A stretch of DNA of 64,000 nt from Cyanocohniella sp. LLY (GTDB taxonomy: Bacteria > Cyanobacteriota > Cyanobacteriia > Cyanobacteriales > Nostocaceae). Below are positions 42,247-50,375 of the stretch, in pieces. The DNA lies in assembly GCA_022241785.1 (NCBI GenBank), contig JAKOMP010000022.1:1-64000 (forward strand), written 5' to 3'. The notes under the pieces are model-generated. The model saw nothing but the letters and a program-made list of their open reading frames with translations, was not told the DNA's origin and did no database searches. How positions within the stretch are numbered: position 1 is the first letter of the stretch; the number at the start of each line of letters is the position of its first letter. Position numbers and translations under genes: made by a program.

Positions 42247-42774
42247 CTAACGCGGATCTTGGGGAATATTCAATGGTTGCCCAGAACCCTCATAAACTAA
42301 AACATCCCATTGCCCATTGTTACTATACTCAAAAGCAATCCTGCTACCATCAGCGTTAATAGTAGGGTGGCGAACTTCCGCTTGCAGGTTACCGGTTAAA
42401 TTTCTGGATTGGCGTGTTTCTCGGTCATAGAGAAAAATAGTTGAACGGCCTTGACGACTAGCGGTAAAAACAACATAACGACCGTTTTCAGCCACACTAG
42501 GATGAGAGGCGATGGTATCTAAAGAATTTAAACCTGGTAAATCAACCAAAGTCCGTGTCAGCGTATCAAACATATAAACATCTTGGCTGCCTCGGCGATC
42601 GCTCGTAAATACAATATACCTCCCAGAAATTTGGGGATTGAGTTCTGAAGCCAGACTGTTAAGACCGCGACCACCAGGATCAAAAGGATAATTAATTAGG
42701 CGGGGATAGCCAACACAGCCACCTAAAAAACTCACATTAGCAAACACAAGTATAAAAATAGTTCTATTAGTCAT
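42247..42774 (-). CDS. TolB-like beta-propeller lipoprotein
   Basis: A 175-aa exported protein. The N-terminus is a lipoprotein signal with lipobox FLGGC (C20). Three PD40/TolB-type blades follow, recognisable by SELNPQISGRYIVFTSDRRG, SHPSVAENGRYVVFTASRQG and RHPTINADGSRIAFEYSNNG. It is much shorter than TolB and has only the repeat part. It may bind a partner in the periplasm; the role is unknown. Confidence 0.82.
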   Translation of the reverse strand: MTNRTIFILVFANVSFLGGCVGYPRLINYPFDPGGRGLNSLASELNPQISGRYIVFTSDRRGSQDVYMFDTLTRTLVDLPGLNSLDTIASHPSVAENGRYVVFTASRQGRSTIFLYDRETRQSRNLTGNLQAEVRHPTINADGSRIAFEYSNNGQWDVLVYEGSGQPLNIPQDPR

Positions 42775-42909
42775 TAGTCATTAGCCCTTCGGCTACGCTC
42801 AGGGTAAATCAATGGTCATTAGTCAATGTCAAGAGGCTAACAACTAATAATTAATCACAAATAATACATACTTTTCTCGCCATCTCCCTCATTTCTCCCA
42901 TATTCCTGA

Positions 42910-44352
42910 TCACTCCGCCTCCAAGCGTCGCACCTGAATTTGATGCAGGCGTGGGCCGACGGCTGATGTTATGGTAAATTCGAGATTTTCATAGTGAAAT
43001 ATTTCACCTTTGGTGGGGATTTTCTGTAGTTGGTACAGCACAAAACCTCCTAAGGTCTGATATTCCTTGGTTAAAGGCAAATTGAGATGCAAAACTTCAT
43101 TGAGGTCTTCTAGGTTAATTTGGGCTTGCACCAAAAAATTTTGCTTATCTAACATCTCAATCAGCAAGTCATCACTGCTATCAGGTTCGCCAGCATTGCC
43201 GATAATTTCTGCAATCACATCCTGGATGGTTACCAATCCCACAGTGCCACCAAATTCGTTAACTACTATCACCATTGCGGGTTTCTCTTGCTGCATCATT
43301 GGTAAGAGTTCACTCAAAGGCGTGTGTTCTGGCACAAACCGGGCAGGACGCATCCAAGGTTGGATATGTGCTTCTGGAGTCAGTTTTCCCATGGCCAATG
43401 GTTGTGCCAAGTCTCGAAAATACACTATACCGCGAATATCGTCTAAAGATTCGCCAATGATGGGATAACGTGAGTGACCAGCAGTAATCATTTCCTGAAG
43501 TAAGGTCTGGAAAGTGGCATCTTTGGACAAAGCTACAATGCCTGTACGGGAAATCATCACATCTTGGGCCATCACATCCCCAAACTCAAACACATTGTTG
43601 AGCAATTCTCGCTCTGAAAGTTGTAAACCAGTAGATTCCCGTTCCGTAGAAATAATTAGTTGCAATTCTTCAGGAGTCACAGGCGATCGCCAACTTTGTC
43701 CAGTGTATTCGATGCCAAAAAGCCGCAACAGAAAACTGGTTGATTGGTTGAGAACCCAGATGAAGGGGCTGAAAAAGCGCATGATTGCTTTTACCGAGGG
43801 CCCCAAAAATCTTGCCAGATCCTCTGAGTAAAGCATCGCTACTGATTTAGGACATAGTTCACCTAAAACAATTTGTAGATAGGTAATCAAGAAAAAGGCG
43901 ATGGGTATTGATAGGGAATGAGCGATTAAATTACTCATCCCCGTAGGTAAAGGCCAAGATTTTAGCCATAGCTCCACCAGTACGGCAATGGAACTTTCGC
44001 CAATCCATCCCAGGGCCAAACTAGAAAGGGTAATACCCAACTGAGTTGTAGATAATAGTCTTTCGATACTACGTTGTAGTCCTTCAACAGCGATCGCCGG
44101 AATATCACCCGCTTGCACCAGCTGATGGATGCGCGATCGCCTGACATTCACCATGGAAAACTCTGCCGTCACAAAAAAAGCATTGATCGCAATCAGCAAC
44201 AGCACTGATAACAATCGCAGCCCCACATCCGTCCAAATTAAATTAGAAAAACCACTCACAGCCAAAGTTCGTGTAAAACTCACGCTCCTATTTTGGGCAT
44301 GGAAAAAAGGCAGGGGTGTAGGTGAGCCAGCCCGGTCTTGTTGTCCCAACAA
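42910..44352 (-). CDS. Hemolysin-family CNNM/CorC-type transporter
   Basis: A protein of up to 480 aa. The order is: DUF21/CNNM membrane domain with four hydrophobic helices (LLSVLLLIAINAFFVTAEFS, then TQLGITLSSLALGWIGES, and more) in the first 200 residues; two CBS domains (about 235-360: MISRTGIVALSKDATF, PAMVIVVNEFGGTVGLVTIQD); and a CorC_HlyC C-terminal domain (about 375-460). Such proteins transport or regulate Mg/Co ions at the plasma membrane; the hemolysin label is historical. The start is uncertain, because the first 25 residues are poorly conserved-looking and a GTG near residue 24 is possible. Confidence 0.85.
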   Translation of the reverse strand: MLGQQDRAGSPTPLPFFHAQNRSVSFTRTLAVSGFSNLIWTDVGLRLLSVLLLIAINAFFVTAEFSMVNVRRSRIHQLVQAGDIPAIAVEGLQRSIERLLSTTQLGITLSSLALGWIGESSIAVLVELWLKSWPLPTGMSNLIAHSLSIPIAFFLITYLQIVLGELCPKSVAMLYSEDLARFLGPSVKAIMRFFSPFIWVLNQSTSFLLRLFGIEYTGQSWRSPVTPEELQLIISTERESTGLQLSERELLNNVFEFGDVMAQDVMISRTGIVALSKDATFQTLLQEMITAGHSRYPIIGESLDDIRGIVYFRDLAQPLAMGKLTPEAHIQPWMRPARFVPEHTPLSELLPMMQQEKPAMVIVVNEFGGTVGLVTIQDVIAEIIGNAGEPDSSDDLLIEMLDKQNFLVQAQINLEDLNEVLHLNLPLTKEYQTLGGFVLYQLQKIPTKGEIFHYENLEFTITSAVGPRLHQIQVRRLEAE

Positions 44353-44447
44353 AGAGGGACTGGCGAACCCGAAGGGGAGTGGGGTTTAGAAGAAACCTCT
44401 AGAAAAGAAGCAGGCGTTTCTTCCTCATCTTCCCATCCCCAAACTAT

Positions 44448-45149
44448 CTACCTTTCTACAGGAACATCCAACACCTCTAGCTTCAGTTTTTGAGCGGGAT
44501 AATCTGTCAAAGACAGGGATATCTTATTCACGTCATCCAGTAAAGCTGTGGGAATGATCACTGTGCCAGAAACTACTGGCCCATTTGCAGGTAATTCAGC
44601 CGGTAAACCCTCTGTACTGGCACTCAAGGTTCGTCCTTTTTCGTCGCTAACATCCAAAAAACTATACAAGAAACGCACAGAATCAGCACCTTGATTCTGC
44701 ATATTCACTCTCATGAGTAAATCACCACCAGAGTAACGAACAGATTGCACTGCAAAAGTTACGCCCTCACTTTCAGCAGTCACAGGAAAACCAGGTGAGA
44801 GTTTTTCTGGCACTACGACTGGAGGTTGTTCTTGGGGCTTTTGCCTACTGCTATTAGTTTCTTCATCATCTTCCTCTAGCCTCTCTGATTTAGCAGCCTT
44901 GGTTTTGCCTTCAATCCGAGCCTTAACAATTTTTAATATTTCGTCTTCTTTCAATAATGCCACCCCTAACTGTTGAGAGCCATTTGTCCGACTGCTAGGA
45001 AATTTGCTGGTAGGGCGACCATCTGGTGTGGTTACACCTTTGAGTGCTGCACTCCCCATCTCGAAACCCAACAACGCACTCACAGAGCCTGCTCCCAGCA
45101 TCAGGACTAACAAAATTAAAGTCAGAAGTACAGTGGAATTTATTTTCAT
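44448..45149 (-). CDS. Membrane-anchored protein of unknown function
   Basis: A 233-aa protein with an N-terminal hydrophobic anchor (LLTLILLVLMLGAGSVSALLG), a charged Lys/Glu-rich linker (about 65-115) and a beta-rich C-terminal domain (GVTFAVQSVRYSGGDLLMRV, FLYSFLDVSDEKGR). The C-terminal part resembles a DUF4352-like immunoglobulin fold, but I am not sure. It probably faces the periplasm. Same strand as the CNNM gene, 95 bp upstream of it, so co-transcription is possible. Confidence 0.7.
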   Translation of the reverse strand: MKINSTVLLTLILLVLMLGAGSVSALLGFEMGSAALKGVTTPDGRPTSKFPSSRTNGSQQLGVALLKEDEILKIVKARIEGKTKAAKSERLEEDDEETNSSRQKPQEQPPVVVPEKLSPGFPVTAESEGVTFAVQSVRYSGGDLLMRVNMQNQGADSVRFLYSFLDVSDEKGRTLSASTEGLPAELPANGPVVSGTVIIPTALLDDVNKISLSLTDYPAQKLKLEVLDVPVER

Positions 45150-45353
45150 CGCTGATTAAGCTATTGCAAAAAAATGCTGGTCTATTTTAAGCGTATTGAA
45201 TATTAAAAGCATTGAGGCTTTGTACCTCAATCTTTAAAAGAACTTAATTAATACTAGTCTGCACCATTTCCCAAAAAACATGTTGTATAAAATCTCATAA
45301 AATTTATTTGAGTCTACACAAGACTGTAAATTTACGCTATAGTTTATATTCGA

Positions 45354-45426
45354 CCAGGGTTGGCCGAGCGGTTGAGGCAGCGAACTCATAATTCGCCCAA
45401 GGCAGGTTCAACTCCTGCACCCTGGA
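45354..45426 (+). tRNA. tRNA with CAT anticodon, probable tRNA-Ile2
   Basis: A 73-nt cloverleaf. The acceptor CCAGGGT pairs with ACCCTGG and is followed by discriminator A. The anticodon stem GCGAA/TTCGC carries loop CTCATAA, so the anticodon is CAT. The T-arm is GCAGGTTCAACTCCTGC. The C1-G72 pair rules out an initiator tRNA with the usual mismatch. The D-arm and anticodon arm resemble plastid trnI-CAU, so a lysidine-modified isoleucine tRNA reading AUA is more likely than elongator Met. Confidence 0.85.
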
Positions 45427-45539
45427 TTATTTGAGTGCTGAAAGCTGAGGACAAAATACTTGTCCTGATTAATCCGTGGACAAATCTTGACTTCCGCCTT
45501 TTGGTACTAGTCCCTGTTCCCCAACGCCCAGCCACTTTT

Positions 45540-45974
45540 TCATCGTTGTGACATATTTTCAAATCTGAACTCAGTCCCAACTCTTAGTTGATTGGCATTC
45601 AAGCGGGGAGACATCAGTAAAGATGTACCGTAAGGATTTGGTAAATCTGGAGTGCGAAGATAAGGGTCATTGCCTACCTGCTGTTGCAAGACATCACGAT
45701 AAAGAGTGTTAACCAACTCAGCATCGCGGGCAATTTCATTTTCTGGAAAGGAATTACGGAAACCAGAACCAGAACCTAGTATTGAGTCTAGTTGACGCTT
45801 GGGCGTAGTATTTTCATAGAAGTTGCGATCGTGTCGAAAAAAAGCTCGCTCAAAGACATCATTTGTGGTTTCATAATTGGGTGTTTCTGTTTGAGCAACT
45901 ACAACAGAAGGAAAAGCTACACTAGCAGCTAGCAAAACTAATAAACCACCAAAGGCTGGAAATTTTATACCCAT
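45540..45974 (-). CDS. Secreted protein of unknown function
   Basis: A 144-aa protein with a clear signal peptide (FGGLLVLLAASVAFPSVVVAQ, cut after AQ at about residue 28). The mature part is polar with RHDRNFYENTTPKRQLDSI and PYLRTPDLPNPYGTS segments. No family is recognised. GAGGAG precedes the ATG by about 10 nt. It is divergent from pyrE, and its end lies 113 bp from the tRNA. Confidence 0.75.
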   Translation of the reverse strand: MGIKFPAFGGLLVLLAASVAFPSVVVAQTETPNYETTNDVFERAFFRHDRNFYENTTPKRQLDSILGSGSGFRNSFPENEIARDAELVNTLYRDVLQQQVGNDPYLRTPDLPNPYGTSLLMSPRLNANQLRVGTEFRFENMSQR

Positions 45975-46075
45975 CTTCTGTACTCCTCAGTTTTTAGGCA
46001 AATCTTCATTTATGCTTAAATTCAGAACTCTCATAAGTTCAACCTTTGGTGTAACACAAGTTTGCATGTTTTGTA

Positions 46076-46696
46076 ATGACGTATACTACTGAAACCTTTA
46101 CCCAATCAGATATTTGTGCAGCTACTACTGATTTAGAAACCCTGCGCCACAAGCTACTAAACTTATTTTGTCAACTCGCTTATCAAGAAGGTGATTTTGT
46201 TCTCTCTTCTGGTCAAAGTAGTTCTTACTACATCAATGGTAAGCAGGTAACTCTTCATCCCCAAGGAGCTTTAGCTATTGGGCGCATTATTTTATCCCTG
46301 TTACCTAGAGATACCCAAGCTGTTGCTGGTTTAACATTGGGTGCTGATCCTATTGTGTCAGCAGTGAGTGTAGTTTCTGCGTATGAAAATCGCCCCATAC
46401 CAGCGCTAATTATTCGTAAAGAAGCCAAGGGACATGGAACCAAGGCTTATATTGAAGGGCCAAATTTGCCGACAGGTGCAAAAGTCATTGTTTTGGAAGA
46501 TGTCGTTACTACCGGACAATCTGCCATGAAAGCCGTTGAGCGTCTTCGAGATGCTGGCTATACAGTTGATACAGTAATTTCACTAGTAGACCGACTACAA
46601 GGTGGCTCTGAATTTTATCAGTCAGTAGGGTTAAACTTTCAGGCGGTGTTCACAATTAAGGATATTCAGGAACGGTATCGAGAATTAGGTAATTAA
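46076..46696 (+). CDS. pyrE: Orotate phosphoribosyltransferase
   Basis: A 206-aa type I phosphoribosyltransferase making OMP from orotate and PRPP in pyrimidine synthesis. The PRPP loop is VIVLEDVVTTGQSAMKA at about residues 137-153. Other marks are FVLSSGQSSSYYINGKQ, GLTLGADPI and IRKEAKGHGT (the catalytic loop lysines). It is monocistronic. Confidence 0.95.
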   Translation: MTYTTETFTQSDICAATTDLETLRHKLLNLFCQLAYQEGDFVLSSGQSSSYYINGKQVTLHPQGALAIGRIILSLLPRDTQAVAGLTLGADPIVSAVSVVSAYENRPIPALIIRKEAKGHGTKAYIEGPNLPTGAKVIVLEDVVTTGQSAMKAVERLRDAGYTVDTVISLVDRLQGGSEFYQSVGLNFQAVFTIKDIQERYRELGN

Positions 46697-46871
46697 TTTT
46701 ATCTCAAAGCGATCGCCATACTCTGTACGAGCGATCGCACTTTGTTGGTACTTTCATGATAGGCGATCGCCGGAGGCGGGGCTTTGCCCATCGCGCATTT
46801 TTCTCAAATATGAATTAAGCAATAAAATCTGTGTACTCATGAAGATTTAAGTGGATATGTTAATTCAAATC

Positions 46872-47039
46872 TTAATTAAATTGTTGTTTAACCTGCTCAT
46901 AAATTTCAAGAGTGATTAGAGATATACTATTGTCTTGAGCATAGGCTTCAATCTTTTTGCGGGCAAAAGGACGGACAAAAAAAGGGATTTCTTTAAGTTT
47001 AGTTTCAGCTTCAGCAGTCCATTTAATTGTTTCACTCAT
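46872..47039 (-). CDS. PCP_red-domain mini-protein
   Basis: A 55-aa minus-strand gene. The sequence IKWTAEAETKLKEIPFFVRP, then FARKKIEAYAQ and ISLITLEIYEQVK, matches the PCP_red domain, which forms the C-terminus of the ChlB/BchB subunit of light-independent protochlorophyllide reductase. Here the domain stands alone, with its own ATG and TAA. Stand-alone versions occur in cyanobacteria; their role is unknown and may involve binding a tetrapyrrole or a partner protein. It lies just downstream of thiC on the same strand. Confidence 0.82.
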   Translation of the reverse strand: MSETIKWTAEAETKLKEIPFFVRPFARKKIEAYAQDNSISLITLEIYEQVKQQFN

Positions 47040-47106
47040 TGATTTTCAGGTCTTAATTTCGATATTCAAACATTGTTTGGATGGATGCACAGTTACTCTC
47101 GAAATT

Positions 47107-47141
47107 AATATCGTTACCAGGTTAACCCCAGTAACGATATT
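47107..47141 (-). terminator. Hairpin after thiC
   Basis: An 11-bp perfect stem AATATCGTTAC / GTAACGATATT with a 13-nt loop, starting 23 nt after the thiC stop. The downstream U-tract is weak, so it may stabilise mRNA rather than terminate fully before the PCP_red gene. Confidence 0.55.
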
Positions 47142-47163
47142 TAACGCAAGAGAACTATCTTAC

Positions 47164-48537
47164 TTAACCTTGTGCTACAGGTTCCTTCGCCAAGAACTTC
47201 TCAAGTTCAGTCAACGCATCAGCATCAACTTTGGTTTGCATGGGGCAGAATTTAGGCCCACACATAGAACAAAATTCAGCAGTTTTATAAATATCTGCTG
47301 GCAGAGTTTCGTCGTGATATTCCTTAGCTCTTTCTGGGTCTAAAGATAATTCAAACTGACGGTTCCAATCAAAGTTATAACGGGCCGCTGAGAGTTCATC
47401 ATCTCTATCTCTGGCCCCTGGGCGATGTCTAGCAATATCCGCTGCGTGAGCCGCTATTTTATAAGCAATCAAACCATTGCGGACATCTTCAGCATCGGGT
47501 AAGCCTAAATGTTCTTTAGGTGTCACATAACACAGCATTGCTGTACCGTACCACCCAGCCATTGCAGCCCCAATTGCCGAGGTAATGTGGTCATAACCAG
47601 GAGCAATATCTGTTACCAATGGCCCCAATACATAGAAAGGTGCTTCAGAACACTCTTCCATTTGCTTACGGACATTGAACTCAATTTGATCCATTGGTAC
47701 GTGTCCAGGCCCTTCTACCATTACTTGGATGTCATCTTCCCAAGCTCTGCGGGTTAGCTGTCCGAGGGTTTTGAGTTCTGCTAATTGTGCAGCATCTGAG
47801 GCATCATGAGTACAGCCAGGACGCAGGGAATCACCCAAACTGAAGGAAACATCGTATCTTTTGAAAATCTCAATAATGTCTTTGAAATGGGTATACAAGG
47901 GATTTTGTTTGTGGTGATGCAGCATCCACCGCGCCAGAATCCCACCACCACGGGAAACAATACCTGTGATGCGGTCTCTTACCAAGGGTAAATGTTCAAT
48001 TAAAATCCCGGCGTGGATGGTTTGATAATCTACACCTTGTTGGGCGTGTTTTTCTATAATGTGAAGAAAGTCATCTGCGGTGAGATTTTCAATTGTGCCG
48101 TGGACACTTTCTAAAGCTTGGTAAACTGGTACAGTCCCAATGGGAACAGGTGAAGCATTAATAATAGCGGTACGAATTTCATCTAAGTTACCGCCACCTG
48201 TGGACAAGTCCATTACGGTATCAGCACCGTACTTCACAGCTAGGTTTAATTTATCTACTTCTTCTTGCAGATTAGAAGAATTGGGAGAAGCCCCGATATT
48301 AGCATTAACTTTACATCTGGACGCGATGCCGATCGCCATCGGTTCTAGATTAGTGTGATTAATGTTTGCAGGAATAATCATCCGTCCCCGCGCCACTTCA
48401 TCACGAATGAGATCAGCAGGAAGATTTTCCCGCTTGGCGACATAGTGCATTTCTTCAGTAATAACACCCTGACGCGCGTAGTGCATTTGAGTAACATTAC
48501 TCTGTCCACGACGCTTGGCAACCCATTCTGTCCGCAT
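47164..48537 (-). CDS. thiC: Phosphomethylpyrimidine synthase (ThiC)
   Basis: A 457-aa radical SAM enzyme converting 5-aminoimidazole ribotide into hydroxymethylpyrimidine phosphate for thiamine. The iron-sulfur motif CSMCGPKFC is near the C-terminus (about residues 427-435). Other marks are DLSTGGNLDE-like [24 protein letters not shown] and [14 protein letters not shown]. It is the short bacterial form without the long N-terminal extension. A TPP riboswitch precedes it, so it is repressed by thiamine pyrophosphate. Confidence 0.97.
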   Translation of the reverse strand: MRTEWVAKRRGQSNVTQMHYARQGVITEEMHYVAKRENLPADLIRDEVARGRMIIPANINHTNLEPMAIGIASRCKVNANIGASPNSSNLQEEVDKLNLAVKYGADTVMDLSTGGGNLDEIRTAIINASPVPIGTVPVYQALESVHGTIENLTADDFLHIIEKHAQQGVDYQTIHAGILIEHLPLVRDRITGIVSRGGGILARWMLHHHKQNPLYTHFKDIIEIFKRYDVSFSLGDSLRPGCTHDASDAAQLAELKTLGQLTRRAWEDDIQVMVEGPGHVPMDQIEFNVRKQMEECSEAPFYVLGPLVTDIAPGYDHITSAIGAAMAGWYGTAMLCYVTPKEHLGLPDAEDVRNGLIAYKIAAHAADIARHRPGARDRDDELSAARYNFDWNRQFELSLDPERAKEYHDETLPADIYKTAEFCSMCGPKFCPMQTKVDADALTELEKFLAKEPVAQG

Positions 48538-48555
48538 ATTAAATTCCTCGATAAA

Positions 48556-48636
48556 CAGCTTCCCTCCGCTGGTATTAGCCAGACTCAGGTGTTAAGGGTC
48601 TGATCTCAGCCTGTATTTTCAGGCACCCCTAGCATG
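48556..48636 (-). promoter_or_regulatory. TPP riboswitch (THI element) upstream of thiC
   Basis: On the minus strand the order is GGGGTGCC, a P3-type hairpin, GGCTGAGAT, ACCCTT, ACACCTGA, then CTGGCTAATACCAGCGGAGGGAAG. These are the conserved THI-box pieces that bind the pyrimidine and pyrophosphate of TPP. It ends about 20 nt before the thiC start, so control of translation initiation is likely. Confidence 0.95.
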
Positions 48637-48786
48637 AATGTAAATTGTACCACCTTGGTTATGAATGCGGAGAAGGTGTTTACAATTTATGAAGTGAGCC
48701 ACTCTACGCACTTCTAGTTCGTGGATTCAGGCAAAGATTATGCCAAAAGCAATGCTTGAAGCAATAGCAGCATTTACCGCATCTTC

Positions 48787-49089
48787 ATGAAGTTTGAAAT
48801 TTTTACGCCTCTCGGATTTACGGTTAGAACATCCGAAGAGTATTGGCAACGCTTGATCATCAAGCATCCTGATAGTGAGGAGTTAGAGGAACTAGTTCGA
48901 TTAGCTCTAGCCACGCCGGACGAAGTTCGACGCAGTACTCGAGATGCAGAAGTATTATTGTTTTATCGGGTACGAGGAGAAGAACGTTGGGTTGTTGCGG
49001 TTGCACGGCGCTTAAATGGAAATGGATTTCTCATCACAGCTTACCAAACTGATGCGATTAAGGAGGGAGAAACAGTATGGCTCAAATAA
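48787..49089 (+). CDS. BECR-fold/DUF4258-like toxin candidate
   Basis: A 100-aa protein. The pattern LIIKHPDSEELEELVRLALATPDEVRRS, then VLLFYRVRGEERWVVAVAR and GFLITAYQTDAIKEGETVW, fits small RelE-like (BECR) nucleases found as toxins. The conserved H in KHPD, R in YRVRGE and the T-AYQTD end correspond to family hallmarks. It overlaps the next gene by 13 nt. No clear ribosome site; a 16-codon frame (ATG at about 48739) ends in TGA overlapping its ATG, so coupled translation is possible. Confidence 0.7.
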   Translation: MKFEIFTPLGFTVRTSEEYWQRLIIKHPDSEELEELVRLALATPDEVRRSTRDAEVLLFYRVRGEERWVVAVARRLNGNGFLITAYQTDAIKEGETVWLK

Positions 49090-49313
49090 AGGTGTTTTAC
49101 GAGCCGGAGACAGAACTATTAAGCATATTTTGGCAAATTCCCAGAAAAAATCAAATTACTACTGAGATGGGAGATGGTGTGATCTTGATAAAAGATGGGG
49201 CAAGTGGTGAGCCAATTGGGTTAGAGGTTTTGTCCTACCGCCCTGGGGACGACCGTTTTGATACTGTGAGTGTTGAGTTAGGGCAAATAAGTTCGATGCA
49301 ACCAGCCAGCTAA
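49077..49313 (+). CDS. DUF2283 protein, probable antitoxin
   Basis: A 78-aa DUF2283 protein: IKVFYEPETELLSIFWQ, then DGVILIKDGASGEPIGLEVLS. DUF2283 genes commonly follow BECR/DUF4258-type toxins and are taken to be antitoxins. The 13-nt overlap with the upstream gene implies translational coupling. GGAGG (at about 49063) precedes the ATG. Confidence 0.75.
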   Translation: MAQIKVFYEPETELLSIFWQIPRKNQITTEMGDGVILIKDGASGEPIGLEVLSYRPGDDRFDTVSVELGQISSMQPAS

Positions 49314-49504
49314 TAACCCGATTGGAGAGGATTGACACAGAATCTTGGTTGGAAAATCATCGAGACAACCGAATACAATAGCGTGCGAGTGGCTGTCATG
49401 GTAAGGCAACTGGTTGGGTGATAGACCGAGCAGAAACACACCAACAACAGCAGAAAACCTTGAACTCTCACCGATATACTCCTTATATTTGGTTTTTCCT
49501 GTCA

Positions 49505-50122
49505 ATGCGTAAGTCCTATAAGTATATTATTTTTTATAAACCCTATGGAGTCCTTAGCCAATTTACACAGGAAAGTCCCAAACATATCACCTTGAAAGAA
49601 TATATCCAAGTTCCTGATGTTTATCCTGTAGGGCGTTTGGACTGGGATAGCGAAGGTTTATTACTATTAACGAATGATGGACAGTTACAGCATCGTCTCG
49701 CTCATCCTCGGTTTGGACATCAACGTACTTACTGGGTGCAGGTAGAGCGCATTCCTGATGTAGATGCTATAAACAAGTTACAAACAGGTGTGGATATTCA
49801 AGATTACCGCACTCAACCAGCCCAAGTTAGGCTGTTGTTAGAAGCACCGCATTTACCAGAACGCCATCCGCCAATTAGATTTCGCAAAAATGTCCCAACA
49901 GCTTGGTTGGAAATGACGTTGACTGAGGGAAAAAACCGCCAAGTGCGACGAATGACGGCGGCTGTGGGGTTTCCGACATTGCGACTAGTCAGGGTGAGTA
50001 TCGCCAGTCTCAATTTAGATGGTCTACAGCTAGGCCAGTGGCGCGACCTCACGTCACCTGAGGTGCAACTTTTGCATAATTTGTCTAAAAACTACAGAAG
50101 AGTTTCTAAGACGAAGGGATAA
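49505..50122 (+). CDS. Pseudouridine synthase, RsuA/RluE family
   Basis: A 205-aa pseudouridine synthase. The catalytic motif VGRLDWDSEGLLLLTNDG (residues about 42-59) carries the conserved Asp; GKNRQVRRMTAAVGFPTLRLVR is the second family motif. There is no N-terminal S4 domain, as in RluE (23S U2457). The ATG at 49505 fits the family start (YKYIIFYKPYGVLSQF). The bases around this start, TGCGTAAGTCCTATAA, equal the right end plus flank of the MITE at 22181-22271. Confidence 0.9.
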   Translation: MRKSYKYIIFYKPYGVLSQFTQESPKHITLKEYIQVPDVYPVGRLDWDSEGLLLLTNDGQLQHRLAHPRFGHQRTYWVQVERIPDVDAINKLQTGVDIQDYRTQPAQVRLLLEAPHLPERHPPIRFRKNVPTAWLEMTLTEGKNRQVRRMTAAVGFPTLRLVRVSIASLNLDGLQLGQWRDLTSPEVQLLHNLSKNYRRVSKTKG

Positions 50123-50375
50123 AAAGACTTATTAGCTAGTTACGTGTGTAATAAGTTACATACCGGGATGATGAAAATATATTTCCCCACTTGTTATTCC
50201 CCACTCTATATTTACAAGCTCAATGAATTGGATGTAAAGCTATGTAATTCGGAGCTATGAAGATTATTTGATTTTTATTTCCTAAATTTAGCCTAAAAAT
50301 GTTTAAAAAGACTACAATGTTCTTTTTTTATGACTGCCTAGTTAACATCAGTCCTTGGGTACAAGTTTAAGTTTT

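Noticed and set aside
45354-45426. Reading the CAT-anticodon tRNA as initiator tRNA
   Set aside because: The first acceptor pair is C-G rather than the mismatch typical of bacterial initiator tRNA, and the anticodon stem lacks three G-C pairs.
46957-47343. Plus-strand frame of 128 codons overlapping thiC and the PCP_red gene
   Set aside because: It is antisense to two well-supported genes and begins at TTG inside the PCP_red gene; the minus-strand genes explain the region.
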